A stretch of DNA of 61,314 nucleotides from Microtetraspora niveoalba (lineage in GTDB: Bacteria > Actinomycetota > Actinomycetes > Streptosporangiales > Streptosporangiaceae): the NCBI RefSeq assembly GCF_001570405.1, contig NZ_BBYM01000043.1, positions 1-61,314 on the forward strand. Direction: 5' to 3'. Each line of letters starts with the position of its first letter. Positions within the stretch are counted from its first letter, which is position 1. Positions 27,739 through 36,412 of this stretch are shown piece after piece. The notes under the pieces are model-generated. The model made no database searches and was not told where the DNA came from. It saw nothing but the letters and a program-made list of their open reading frames with translations. Both the position numbers and the translations under genes were made by a program.

Positions 27739-28695
27739 TCAGGGGCTCGGCAGGGGCGTCTTGGGATGCTCGACGATCGGCACGCTGGAGCGCACCACGC
27801 TCTCGCCCGCGATCGCCAGCCCGTCGTCCGCCTTCCACATCTCGAGGAAGTGCGTTCCGGCGGTGACCCCGGCCCACTTGTGGTATTGCCACGAGCCGCA
27901 GGCGAACCGCACCGTCTCACCGTTCGGCCGCAGGGCGATCCAGTACGCCGCGACACCCGGCGGGCAGGTCTTGTTCGCCCAGATCTCGATGTCGCCGCGG
28001 GCGTCCTGACTCCAGGAGCGAGACGGCAGCCGTACGGCCATGCGCTTGGTCACCAGATGCATGCCGTACCCCGGGACCACGTCGGGCGGCGCGGACGTCG
28101 GCAGGGCGGTCACGGAGATCGGGCGTCCCGCCCCGGGCCCGCCGGACCCGCCCGTCAGGGGCCACCACTGCCAGATGGCCCAGCTCACCGCGAGCGCGGC
28201 GACCCCGCCGGCGCCGAACACCAGGGCCCTGCGCCGCCAGTCCCCGCCCGCCTCCACGGCGCCGCCGGGCGCCGCCGTACCGCCGGCCGGGCCCGGTGAG
28301 AGTCCCGGCATGAAAGAGGGCGTTCCCGACCGCTCCGCGTAGTGCTTGGCGGCGCGGGCCCGCCAGGCCCGTTCCACGGCCTGCATCCGCTCCCGCAGCG
28401 CGTCCACCCGGCGTCCCAGGGCGAGGAGCTCCTCGGCGTCCGCGCTCGACAGGTCCAGCGCGGCGATGATCTTGTGCACGACGGCCGCGCCGGGGAGCTT
28501 GTTCCCCTGGGCGAGCTGCTCGCCTCCGCTGAGCCACCGCGACACGGTGCCCTGGTCGGCGACCTTCCTGTTGGCCAGCACCTTCTGCGGCCAGCCGCCG
28601 GTCTCCAGGATGCGGCTCAGTGCCGCGGAGACGTCCTCCAGCGCCTGGATCAGACCGTCGGCCAGTTCCTCGAACGAAACCTCTCCGGTGACCAC
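27739..28695 (-). CDS. HTH-domain protein with one membrane helix and extracellular domain
   Basis: 318 aa. Residues 5-90 are helical, with a XRE-like DNA-binding pattern (VLANRKVADQGTVSRWLSGG). A coiled segment follows (ALRERMQAVERAWRARAAKHY), then a Pro/Gly linker, a membrane helix (ALVFGAGGVAALAVSWAIWQWW, about 160-182) and an exported beta-rich domain with two Cys (WANKTCPPGV, VRFACGSWQYHKW). Similar one-pass HTH proteins occur in actinomycetes. This looks like a membrane-bound regulator or a repurposed HTH; the ligand is unknown. Confidence 0.6.
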   Translation of the reverse strand: MVTGEVSFEELADGLIQALEDVSAALSRILETGGWPQKVLANRKVADQGTVSRWLSGGEQLAQGNKLPGAAVVHKIIAALDLSSADAEELLALGRRVDALRERMQAVERAWRARAAKHYAERSGTPSFMPGLSPGPAGGTAAPGGAVEAGGDWRRRALVFGAGGVAALAVSWAIWQWWPLTGGSGGPGAGRPISVTALPTSAPPDVVPGYGMHLVTKRMAVRLPSRSWSQDARGDIEIWANKTCPPGVAAYWIALRPNGETVRFACGSWQYHKWAGVTAGTHFLEMWKADDGLAIAGESVVRSSVPIVEHPKTPLPSP

Positions 28696-28846
28696 CGTGC
28701 CGCCCCTCTCGTGCGGTGCTTCGTCCCGTTCCCCGACGCACGAATGATCTTATTTCCGCGCCCGTCACGCCAGGGAGTTCGTCAGGCACCCGAGAAGTGA
28801 GACGGCCTTGGTTCTGAGCTGACCCCCCACCGGAAAAGACGACAAT

Positions 28847-29662
28847 ATGGATGAAATAGGGAGACGCCGGGCCATCTACCTGGCGGTTCTGGTCGCCGTC
28901 GAAGGAGCGCTGGCGGCCTGCTCGGACACGCAGGCCCCGGGAACCCGGAACGTCGCCGACAAGCGCGGCCGCACGCCCGGGGCGGGCGGGAGACCGAACA
29001 GGCCCAGCCCTTCGCCGAGCCCGTCACCGACTCCGACGTTCCAGCCGGTCGCCGTCCCGTCCCGCAAGCCCATCCACCAGATAAGCGAGCTCAACCCGGC
29101 CGCCCCGCCGAACTCGATCGCCCTGACCATCGACGACGGGCCCGATCCCGAGTGGACGCCGCGGGTCCTCGACCTCCTCGCGCAACACCACGTCGTCGCC
29201 ACCTTCTGCGTGGTCGGCGACGCCGTACGCGAGCACCCGGAGCTCTTGAAACGCATCGTGGCGGCCGGCCACGCCATCTGCAACCACACGATGAGCCACC
29301 CGCAGCCCTTCGCCGGGCTGTCCTCCGAGCGGATGAGCGCCGAGGTCACCGGCGCGCTCCGCGAGATCTGGAACACCACCGGCGTCACCTCGCGGCTGTT
29401 CCGCGCGCCCGGAGGCTCCTGGTCGCCCGCCGTGCTCGAGACCATCGCGGGGAGCGGCATGCAGCCGCTCGACTGGGACATCGACCCGAGGGACTGGGCC
29501 CGCCCCGGCAGCGGAGCGATCGAGGCCGAACTGCTGCACGCCAAACCGGGCAGCATCCTGCTGTGCCACGACGGCGGCGGCGACCGCGCCCAGACGCTCC
29601 GCGCCCTCACCACCGTGATCCCCACGCTCCAGGGCCGGGGACTGACCTTCATCACCCTGTGA
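28847..29662 (+). CDS. CE4 polysaccharide deacetylase lipoprotein
   Basis: 271 aa. The N-terminal lipobox ALAAC gives predicted acylation at about Cys 24, followed by a Ser/Pro-rich linker. The NodB domain has motif 1 IALTIDDGPDPEWTP, motif 2 HAICNHTMSHP, motif 3 FRAPGGSWSP, motif 4 DWDIDPRDW and motif 5 ILLCHDGGGDR. All metal and catalytic residues are present, so it should be active on cell-wall or capsule glycans outside the membrane. Confidence 0.88.
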   Translation: MDEIGRRRAIYLAVLVAVEGALAACSDTQAPGTRNVADKRGRTPGAGGRPNRPSPSPSPSPTPTFQPVAVPSRKPIHQISELNPAAPPNSIALTIDDGPDPEWTPRVLDLLAQHHVVATFCVVGDAVREHPELLKRIVAAGHAICNHTMSHPQPFAGLSSERMSAEVTGALREIWNTTGVTSRLFRAPGGSWSPAVLETIAGSGMQPLDWDIDPRDWARPGSGAIEAELLHAKPGSILLCHDGGGDRAQTLRALTTVIPTLQGRGLTFITL

Positions 29663-29678
29663 ACGAGAGGAACCGGCC

Positions 29679-29882
29679 GTGCGGCTCACGCTCATCCCGC
29701 TCGACACACCCTCGGACGACACGTACGGCGACTGTCCGATTACACTCGGTATGGGCGCGAGTTTCCACGACACCCGGCAGTGGTCACAGAACCCGGATCA
29801 TGAAGACTGGATCATGAAGACTGGATGCGGCCTGGCGCGTGGGCACCGGATCCAGAAGGATGACCTCCGGGAATGCTGGTGA
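29679..29882 (+). CDS. Small open frame, probably a decayed short gene
   Basis: A 67-codon frame from GTG 29679 after GAGAGG, 16 bp behind the deacetylase. The opening RLTLIPLDTPSDDTYGDCP looks coding. The second half is low-complexity and contains a 14-bp tandem duplication (29795-29822) that changes frame, so the C-terminal part is probably scrambled. No family is recognised with confidence. Confidence 0.35.
   Translation: MRLTLIPLDTPSDDTYGDCPITLGMGASFHDTRQWSQNPDHEDWIMKTGCGLARGHRIQKDDLRECW
29795..29822. repeat. 14-bp perfect tandem duplication
   Basis: GGATCATGAAGACT occurs twice back to back. The unit is not a multiple of three, so the duplication shifts any frame crossing it. It is a likely replication-slippage product in the decayed small gene. 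Confidence 0.8.
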
Positions 29883-29900
29883 GAAAGGCGGCACGGGGAG

Positions 29901-31325
29901 ATGGCTCAGATCGTCGGTGGCGGAAGCCCCGTCAATGACGCGGAGCGACGGGTCATCGCCCACCTCCGGGACCACGCCCCGGACGACTGGCTGCTGCTCC
30001 ACAACATCGAGGTGCCGCGCGGCGCCGACCTGTTCGAGGTCGACGTGATCGTGATCACCGGCCACTCGCTGTGCGTGATCGACGTGAAGGGCGCGCGGGG
30101 CCGCTTCGAGGTCTCCGGCACGCGCTGGTTCCCGCAGCGGGGCGGCGAGGCGTTCGGCTCGCCCGTCGCCAAGCTGCGCGGCACCGCCCGGGCGCTCAAG
30201 GGAGTGCTCCTCGACATCCACCGGGGGCTCGACCGGGTCTACGTCGACAGCGTGGTGGTGCTGACCGCGCCCGACGCCGTGCTCGTCGACCCGAGCGGGC
30301 GCGACGCCCGGCACGTCACCAACCTGCACGGCCTCGTCGGGATGCTGGGCGACGCCTCCCGGGTCCGGCAGGGCTGCAGCCCCGACGCCACCCCGTACCG
30401 CACGGCGCTCATCGAGGCGCTGAACGGCACCGTGCGCCGCTCGACCGCGCCGCCCAGGTTCGGCAACTGGAAGGTCGAGGAGCAGCTCGGCGGCGACACC
30501 CGGGTCACCGAGTACCGCGCGGTCAACGCCACCGCCCCGGCCAGCGAGACGGTCCTGCTCCGGGTCTACCAGGCCGACCCGCTGGCCGACCGCGAGCAGC
30601 GGGTCGCCGAGCAGCGGCGCATCGCCAACGCCTACCAGGCGCTCGCCAAGATCCCGGCGCATCCGTGCGTCGCCCGCTCGCGCGACTTCTTCGCCATCGA
30701 CGACGAGAGCCGCTTCGTGCTGGTGCTCGACGACGTCCACGGGCAGGCCCTGCACCTGCGCCTCGCCGGGCGCATGCCCGCCACCGCCGCCCGCCTCGAC
30801 ATGGTGGACGACATCCTCGCCGGCCTGGCCCACGTCCACGCCAACCAGGTCATCCATCGCGCGCTCAGCCCCGCCTGCGTGCTCGTCACCGAGAGCGGGC
30901 AGGCGGTGCTCACCGGCTTCGACTACGCCAAGCCCGGGCCGCGCAAGCACACCGTGGCCAACGAGCTGCCGAACGTCCTCGACACGCACTACGTCGCCCC
31001 CGAGTGCCGCCTGCGGCCCGACCGGATGACCGCCGCCTCCGACGTGTACGCCGCCGGAGTCATCGCGTTCCAGATCCTCACCGGACAGCTCCCCACCCCC
31101 GGCACGGACATCGAGACCGCCGCCGCGGGCGTCGCCCCCGAGATCATGGACCTGCTGCGCCGGATGCGCGACGAGACGCCGGGCAAACGCCCCGAGGCGG
31201 CCGAGGCCCTCACGGAGCTGCGTCAGGCGCGCGACACCCGGCTCACCGCCGGCTATCCCGCGCGCTCCCAGCCCCTGCTGCTCGACCGCCTCCGCGGCGC
31301 GCTCCGCCGCTTCACCCGCGACTGA
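29901..31325 (+). CDS. NERD-domain protein fused to a pseudokinase
   Basis: 474 aa. Residues 10-125 form a NERD (nuclease-related) domain, with the core D..VIxxxxLxVIDVK pattern in FEVDVIVITGHSLCVIDVKG. Residues 185-450 follow the Ser/Thr kinase fold: glycine-loop region VEEQLGGDTRVTEYRA, the alpha-C region, FVLVLDDVHG as hinge and APE-like YVAPECRL. However, HRDLKPxN reads HRALSPACV and DFG reads GFDYAK, so the catalytic Asp and the metal-binding Asp motif are lost. It is probably a pseudokinase. NERD-kinase fusions occur in phage-defence proteins such as PglW; here no other defence gene lies adjacent. The role is unknown. Confidence 0.75.
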   Translation: MAQIVGGGSPVNDAERRVIAHLRDHAPDDWLLLHNIEVPRGADLFEVDVIVITGHSLCVIDVKGARGRFEVSGTRWFPQRGGEAFGSPVAKLRGTARALKGVLLDIHRGLDRVYVDSVVVLTAPDAVLVDPSGRDARHVTNLHGLVGMLGDASRVRQGCSPDATPYRTALIEALNGTVRRSTAPPRFGNWKVEEQLGGDTRVTEYRAVNATAPASETVLLRVYQADPLADREQRVAEQRRIANAYQALAKIPAHPCVARSRDFFAIDDESRFVLVLDDVHGQALHLRLAGRMPATAARLDMVDDILAGLAHVHANQVIHRALSPACVLVTESGQAVLTGFDYAKPGPRKHTVANELPNVLDTHYVAPECRLRPDRMTAASDVYAAGVIAFQILTGQLPTPGTDIETAAAGVAPEIMDLLRRMRDETPGKRPEAAEALTELRQARDTRLTAGYPARSQPLLLDRLRGALRRFTRD

Positions 31326-31337
31326 CGCGGGCCCGGG

Positions 31338-31730
31338 TCACTCCGCCATCGCCGCCCGGACGAGGTGGGTGTCGGTGAACTGCTCGAACCGCACCACCCG
31401 CTCGTCGCGGACCTGCCAGTAGTGGACGAACTTCACCCGCATCGCCCTGCCCGTCGGCGCGTACGTGCCGGAGTACTCCCCGAAGGCGATCACCTTGCCG
31501 TCCGCCGCCACCAGCTCGTACGGCTCCGCCGCGAAATCGGGCCAGTCCGCCTTGAGCGCCCCGAACACGCCCGCGCGGATCGCGTCCGGCCCGACGTACG
31601 TCCCGGCCAGCGGGAAGCCCGCCATCTCGGTCCATTCGACGTCCGGCGCGAACGACGCGAGCATGCCGTCGAGGTCGCCCCGCGCGGACGCCGCGTAGTG
31701 CGCTTCGACGATCTCCAGGGGTGTGGCCAT
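31338..31730 (-). CDS. SnoaL/NTF2-like protein
   Basis: 130 aa with the NTF2 cone-fold pattern: opening helix PLEIVEAHYAASARGDLDGML, FAPDVEWTEM, GTYVGPDAIRAGVF, and closing strands VKFVHYWQVRDERVVRFEQFTDT. The subgroup includes ketosteroid-isomerase-like and limonene-epoxide-like proteins. The catalytic function is not assigned. It lies one base from the aldehyde dehydrogenase stop and is likely co-transcribed with it. Confidence 0.8.
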   Translation of the reverse strand: MATPLEIVEAHYAASARGDLDGMLASFAPDVEWTEMAGFPLAGTYVGPDAIRAGVFGALKADWPDFAAEPYELVAADGKVIAFGEYSGTYAPTGRAMRVKFVHYWQVRDERVVRFEQFTDTHLVRAAMAE

Positions 31731-31731
31731 G

Positions 31732-33216
31732 TCAGGCTCCTTCCGCGAGGTTGATGAAGACGCCCTTGGTCTCGGTGTAGGCGTCCAGTGCGTAGCGGCC
31801 CATCTCCCGTCCGAGGCCGCTCGCCTTGAAACCGCCCCAGGGGGCGGCCGGGTCGGGGGTGTGCGGCATGTTGACGAACACGGCGCCGGCCCTGATCGCC
31901 GCCGCCATCCGGTGCGCGGTCGCGACGTCCCGGGTCCACACCGAGGCGGCCAGGCCGTACCGGCTGTCGTTGGCCCGGGGCACGATCTCCTCCGGGTCGT
32001 CGTACGTCAGCACCGGGATGACCGGGCCGAAGATCTCGTCCCTGCTGATCGTCATGTCGTCGGTGACGCCGGAGAAGACGGTCGGGTGGTAGAAGTACCC
32101 CTCCTCCAGGGCGCCTCCGGCCCTGCCGCCCCCGGTGACCAGGGTGGCGCCCTGCTCGACGCCGGCCCGGACGTACCCGTCCACGCGGCCCAGGTGCTCC
32201 TCGCTGACCAGCGGCCCCATCTGGGTCGCCTCGTCCATGCCGGGCCCGAGCCGCATGCCCTCGGCCGCCGCGGCGACCTTGTCGACGAACTCGGCCGCCC
32301 GCGCCCGGTCCACGTAGAAGCGGGAGTACGCCGCGCACACCTGGCCCGAGTTGAACAGCGCCCCCTGCACGCACCCGGCGACCGCCGCGTCGATGTCGGC
32401 GTCCCGCGCGACGATCATCGGAGTCTTGCCGCCGAGCTCCAGCGTCACCCGGCGGAAGTCGTCCGCGGAGGCGCGCAGGATCTCCCGGCCGACCTCCGTT
32501 GACCCCGTGAACGACACCTTGTCCACACCCGGGTGCCGGGAGAGCAGCCGGCCGACCTCCGGGCCGCCGGTGACCACGTTGACCACGCCGCCCGGGAACC
32601 CCGCCTCGCGCACCAGCCCGGCCAGCCGGAGCGTCGTCAGCGGCGTCTGCTCCGCGGGCTTCAGCACGACGGTGTTCCCGCAGGCCAGCGCGGGCGCGAG
32701 CTTCCACGCCGCGATCATCAGCGGGAAGTTCCACGGCGTGATGAGCGCGCACACGCCCACCGGCTCGCGCCGCGTGTAGTGGAAGACCTCCGGGTTCCCG
32801 AGCGGAGCCGTGCTGCCCTCGATCTTGGTGACCCACCCGGCGAAGTAGCGGAAGTGCTCCGCCGCGCCCGCCACGGTCACCTGCCTGGCCACGCCGTACG
32901 GCTGGCCGTTGTCGAGGGTCTCCAGCCGGGCCAGCTCGTCCCCGTCCCGTTCGATCAGGTCGGCGAGCCGCCACAGCAGGCGCGCCCGCCCGGGGGCGGC
33001 CACGCCGGCCCACGGGCCGAACGCCTCCGCCGCGGCGGCCACCGCGTCGTCCACGTCGGCCGCCGACGCGGTCGCCACCCGGGCCAGCGGGCGGCCGTTC
33101 GCCGGGTCGACGGTGGTGAACTCCCCTCCGTCCGAGGCGGGCCGCCACGACCCGCCGACGAACAGGCCGGCGGCCGTACCGGGGAAGGTGAGCGATGAAA
33201 GTGGTGAAACGGACAT
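31732..33216 (-). CDS. NAD(P)+-dependent aldehyde dehydrogenase
   Basis: 494 aa, full length. Conserved features: ITPWNFPLMIAAWKLAPALACGN (cofactor loop), KPAEQTP, GSTEVGREI, catalytic Glu in LELGGKTP, catalytic Cys in NSGQVCAAYSR and the C-terminal DEIFGPV. It oxidises an unspecified aldehyde to the acid. It leads a two-gene unit with the SnoaL-like gene and is divergent from the AraC-type regulator. Confidence 0.92.
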   Translation of the reverse strand: MSVSPLSSLTFPGTAAGLFVGGSWRPASDGGEFTTVDPANGRPLARVATASAADVDDAVAAAAEAFGPWAGVAAPGRARLLWRLADLIERDGDELARLETLDNGQPYGVARQVTVAGAAEHFRYFAGWVTKIEGSTAPLGNPEVFHYTRREPVGVCALITPWNFPLMIAAWKLAPALACGNTVVLKPAEQTPLTTLRLAGLVREAGFPGGVVNVVTGGPEVGRLLSRHPGVDKVSFTGSTEVGREILRASADDFRRVTLELGGKTPMIVARDADIDAAVAGCVQGALFNSGQVCAAYSRFYVDRARAAEFVDKVAAAAEGMRLGPGMDEATQMGPLVSEEHLGRVDGYVRAGVEQGATLVTGGGRAGGALEEGYFYHPTVFSGVTDDMTISRDEIFGPVIPVLTYDDPEEIVPRANDSRYGLAASVWTRDVATAHRMAAAIRAGAVFVNMPHTPDPAAPWGGFKASGLGREMGRYALDAYTETKGVFINLAEGA

Positions 33217-33375
33217 GCGTCGCCTCTCATGCCTGGGCTGCGTCCGAGTCTCCGGCCCGCGGCCCCGGGGGCGCTTGTCCGCCAGGCGACAGTGCTTGAC
33301 CGTGACTGAACGGTCCCGATCCCCCGCGGATTAGGATCTCCAGCACATCGCGTCCGTTCAGCGGGAGGAGGGCCG

Positions 33376-34329
33376 ATGGCGACGCTGGTCCGGACCTCGG
33401 ACGTCGCGCCGTCCGAGCGGGCGGAGTTCTGGCGGGCCATGGTGGCCGGCTCCTTCGTGCCCCTCGACTTCTCCTTCCCCGACCCGGCGGCCTTCCAGGG
33501 ACGCCTCACCGATCACCGGCTCGGCGCCACCGTGCTGAGCACGGTCAGCGCGGGAGCGCACCGCGCCGAGCGCACCGCCCGGCTGATCTCCCGCACCGAC
33601 GTGCCGATGGTCAAGCTGAGCATGCCGCTGCGGGGCCACGTCACGATCAGGCAGAACGGCCGGGAGGCCCCCCTGCTGCGCGGCGACATCGCCGTCTACG
33701 ACACCACCCGGCCGTACACGATCTCCGTGGACCGGGCCTGCACCATGCTGGTGCTGATGTTCCCGCAGGCCGCCCTGCGGCTGCCGCGCGCCGCGCTGGC
33801 CGAGGTCACCGCGCGGCGGGTCTCCGGCGGCCACGGCCTCGGCGGGCTGCTCGGGCCGATGCTGGCCGGCCTCTCCGAGCACGTGGACGAGATCGACCGG
33901 CCGTACGCCTGCCGCCTCGCCGACAACGTCATCGACCTGGTCTCCCTCATGTACGCCGAACAACTCGGCGAGCCCGGCTCCTCCGACGCGGCCTCCCCCA
34001 CGACGCTGATGACCCGGATCAAGGCGTACATCGAGCAGCACCTCGGCGACCCCGGCCTCGGCCCCGAGTCCGTGGCCTCCGGCGTGCACATCTCCACCGG
34101 ATATCTGCACAAGCTGTTCCGCGCGGAGAACACCACCGTCGGCCGGTTCATCCGCGAGCGGCGCCTGGAGCACATCCGGCGGGAGCTGACCGACCCGCGG
34201 CACAGCTCCACCGCCATCAACGCCATCGGAGCGCGCTGGGGCCTCGTGGACGCCGCCCACCTGAGCCGCCTCTTCAAGAGCGCGTACGGCGTCTCCCCCC
34301 GCGAATACCGCCTCACCCGCGCCGCGTGA
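33376..34329 (+). CDS. AraC-family transcriptional regulator
   Basis: 317 aa. The N-terminal sensor domain of the AraC-binding-like type (about 10-190) begins with SERAEFWRAMVAG. The C-terminal two-HTH module (about 215-312) ends in WGLVDAAHLSRLFKSAYGVSPREYR, a near-perfect AraC signature. It is divergent from the aldehyde dehydrogenase/SnoaL pair across a 159-bp gap, so it is the probable local activator. The inducer is unknown. Confidence 0.9.
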   Translation: MATLVRTSDVAPSERAEFWRAMVAGSFVPLDFSFPDPAAFQGRLTDHRLGATVLSTVSAGAHRAERTARLISRTDVPMVKLSMPLRGHVTIRQNGREAPLLRGDIAVYDTTRPYTISVDRACTMLVLMFPQAALRLPRAALAEVTARRVSGGHGLGGLLGPMLAGLSEHVDEIDRPYACRLADNVIDLVSLMYAEQLGEPGSSDAASPTTLMTRIKAYIEQHLGDPGLGPESVASGVHISTGYLHKLFRAENTTVGRFIRERRLEHIRRELTDPRHSSTAINAIGARWGLVDAAHLSRLFKSAYGVSPREYRLTRAA

Positions 34330-34338
34330 CCAGCGGAG

Positions 34339-34377
34339 ATATCGCTCTCGATATCGACAGTCCCAGGATATCGATAT
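34339..34377. promoter_or_regulatory. Cluster of ATATCG palindromes upstream of the beta-lactamase
   Basis: ATATCG-CTCT-CGATAT (34339-34354) is a perfect inverted repeat that includes the 8-bp palindrome CGATATCG. It is followed 13 bp later by the perfect 10-bp palindrome ATATCGATAT (34368-34377). These AT-rich sites stand out sharply from the GC-rich surroundings and lie 66 bp before the beta-lactamase start. This is a dyad operator for an unidentified repressor. Confidence 0.6.
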
Positions 34378-34442
34378 TGGACATGATGCGACGGGTTCTG
34401 GTCTGCTCCTGCCAGAAGATCGTCAAAGACGAGGAGCAGGAC

Positions 34443-35315
34443 ATGCGAAACTCCCCCAGGACACGGCTGGGCGCGGCGCTCGGCGCGGCCGTCCTGACCG
34501 CCTCCGCGTTGTTCGGCGGGACCGCCCACGGCGCCACCGCCACCGTCCGGCACAGCCCGGCCGCGCAGGCGGTCGTCCACGGCACGGTCGTCCGCGACGA
34601 CCTGCAGGCGCTGTTCCGCAAGGCCGGAGTGCGCGGAACGTTCGCGCTCCTCGACGTGAAGCGGGGGCAGACCACGGTCGTCGACGCCGCGCGGGCGAAG
34701 CAGAGGATGATCCCGGCCTCCACGTTCAAGATCCCGCACAGCCTCATCGCGCTGGAGACCGGTGCCGTGAAGGACGAGAACGAGGTGATCCCGTACGGCG
34801 GGCAGCCGCAGCAGTTCCCCGAGTGGGAGCACGACATGAACCTGCGCGACGCCATCGCGGCGTCCAACGTCCCGGTGTTCCAGACACTCGCCCGCCGGAT
34901 CGGCCTCAAGCGGGAGAACCAGTGGGTGAACCGCCTGAGCTACGGCAACCGGCGGATCGGCCCCGTCGTGGACCGCTTCTGGCTCGACGGCCCGCTGGAG
35001 ATCTCCGCGGTCGAGCAGACCCGCTTCCTCTCCCGGCTGGCCCGGCAGCAACTCCCGGCGTCCAAGAAGAACCAGCTCAAGGTACGCGAGATGCTGAAGA
35101 TCGAGGAGAAGGACGGCTACGCGCTGTTCGCCAAGACCGGCTGGGGCATGTCGACCACGCCCAGCCTCGGCTGGTGGGTGGGCTGGGTCGAGCGCGGCGA
35201 CCGCCTCCATACCTTCGCGCTCAACATCGACATGGACGGCGCCCAGGACACCGGGAAGCGCATCCCCCTCACCCGCGACCTGCTGACGGCTCTCGGAGTC
35301 CTCCCGAAGGCGTGA
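34443..35315 (+). CDS. Class D (OXA-type) serine beta-lactamase-like protein
   Basis: 290 aa from ATG 34443 with GAGGAG upstream. Signal peptide RTRLGAALGAAVLTASALFG. All class D motifs are present: active-site STFK in PASTFKIPHS, SxV as AASNVPVF, YGN in LSYGNRRIG, the FWLDGPL omega region and KTG in FAKTGWG. Members hydrolyse beta-lactams through an acylated Ser with a carbamylated Lys; some homologues are BlaR-type sensors, but no membrane domain is present here. It is probably periplasmic or secreted. A palindromic operator precedes it. Confidence 0.9.
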   Translation: MRNSPRTRLGAALGAAVLTASALFGGTAHGATATVRHSPAAQAVVHGTVVRDDLQALFRKAGVRGTFALLDVKRGQTTVVDAARAKQRMIPASTFKIPHSLIALETGAVKDENEVIPYGGQPQQFPEWEHDMNLRDAIAASNVPVFQTLARRIGLKRENQWVNRLSYGNRRIGPVVDRFWLDGPLEISAVEQTRFLSRLARQQLPASKKNQLKVREMLKIEEKDGYALFAKTGWGMSTTPSLGWWVGWVERGDRLHTFALNIDMDGAQDTGKRIPLTRDLLTALGVLPKA

Positions 35316-35358
35316 CCGGGTTCGACCCGCGTCACGACCCGTGAGACAGTCCGCTGCC

Positions 35359-36402
35359 ATGACCTCGCCACACGTGGAACCCGCCTCCCCCGGGCTCGCG
35401 CCCCGAGGGCGGCGGGCGGTCTCCGATCGCAGGGTGATCGTGATCGTCGTGGGGACACAACTGGCCATCTCGCTCGGCTACTACGCGATGATGGCCCACC
35501 TGGTCGCACACTTGCACCGTGACCTCGGCATACTCGCCGGGACCGTCACCGCGGTCCTCGGCGTGCGGGTCGCGGTGCAGTACATGCTGTTCCTGCCCGT
35601 CGGAGCGCTCACCGACGTGATCGGCCCGGCACGCGCGGGATTCCTGGCCTGTCTCTGCGCGGCCGTGGTGATGGCGGTGGGCGGCGCGCTGTTCCACCCG
35701 GCCGCGCAGTCCCTGCTCGCCGGGGTGGCGCCGGCACGCCGTGCCCGGGGCTTCGCCGCCTATCTGGTCACGGGTGAGCTGGCCGCCGTCGTCGGGCCGC
35801 CCCTGGGGCTCCTCCTCCTGCTGACCGGCGGGTTCGGGCTGCTGGCGGCGGTGACGTCGGGCGCGTGGGCGGCCGGCGCCGTGCTGTTCACGCTGCTCCG
35901 CCGCGCGCCCGGCGCCGCTCCCCGTACGGAAACCGGAGCGGCCCGGCCGGATCCGCGAAGGCTCGTCGCGGGGGTGTCGGCGGTGCTCCGGGACCGGGGC
36001 TTCGTCCTGTTCGCCTCAGCCCGCCGACCCCGTTCGCGACGCCCAGCAGCGCGAACGCCGCCGCGCGCAGGGCGCTACCTGATGCTGGTCGTGCTCCCTC
36101 CCGGCGCGGGCGGCCGGATCGCCGTGCTGGCGGTGGCCGCCGTACTGCACGGGCTGGCCTCCGGGCTGACGCAGGCGGCGCTGTTCCAGACCGTCACCCG
36201 CTGCGCGCCGCCGGGGCGGTTCGGCGGCTACACCGGCCTGCTCAACTTCCTCGCCGGATTGGTCGCCCTGGCCGGGAGCTTCGCCGTCGGACCGCTCTTC
36301 GACGGCGGGCACCGGGGCGCGACGACGGCCCTGGCGGCTCTCGGCCTGGTCGCGGCCGTCACCGCCGCCGCCGTACGATCCCCGGCCGCGCCCACGCGGT
36401 GA
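35359..36402 (+). CDS. MFS transporter with an internally rearranged centre
   Basis: 347 aa from ATG 35359. Helices 1-6 are normal (VIVIVVGTQLAISLGYYAMM, PVGALTDVIGPARAGFL, LVTGELAAVVGPPLGLLLLL) and the last three or four helices are normal. It is about 50-60 residues shorter than typical family members. At 36016-36073 the frame reads an Arg/Pro-rich, non-hydrophobic stretch with poor G/C third positions. The reverse complement of that segment encodes a proper helix (ALRAAAFALLGVANGVGGL). Helices 7-9 are thus lost or inverted, and the transporter is probably non-functional. No stop codon is introduced. Confidence 0.65.
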   Translation: MTSPHVEPASPGLAPRGRRAVSDRRVIVIVVGTQLAISLGYYAMMAHLVAHLHRDLGILAGTVTAVLGVRVAVQYMLFLPVGALTDVIGPARAGFLACLCAAVVMAVGGALFHPAAQSLLAGVAPARRARGFAAYLVTGELAAVVGPPLGLLLLLTGGFGLLAAVTSGAWAAGAVLFTLLRRAPGAAPRTETGAARPDPRRLVAGVSAVLRDRGFVLFASARRPRSRRPAARTPPRAGRYLMLVVLPPGAGGRIAVLAVAAVLHGLASGLTQAALFQTVTRCAPPGRFGGYTGLLNFLAGLVALAGSFAVGPLFDGGHRGATTALAALGLVAAVTAAAVRSPAAPTR

Positions 36403-36412
36403 CGCGCGCGAC

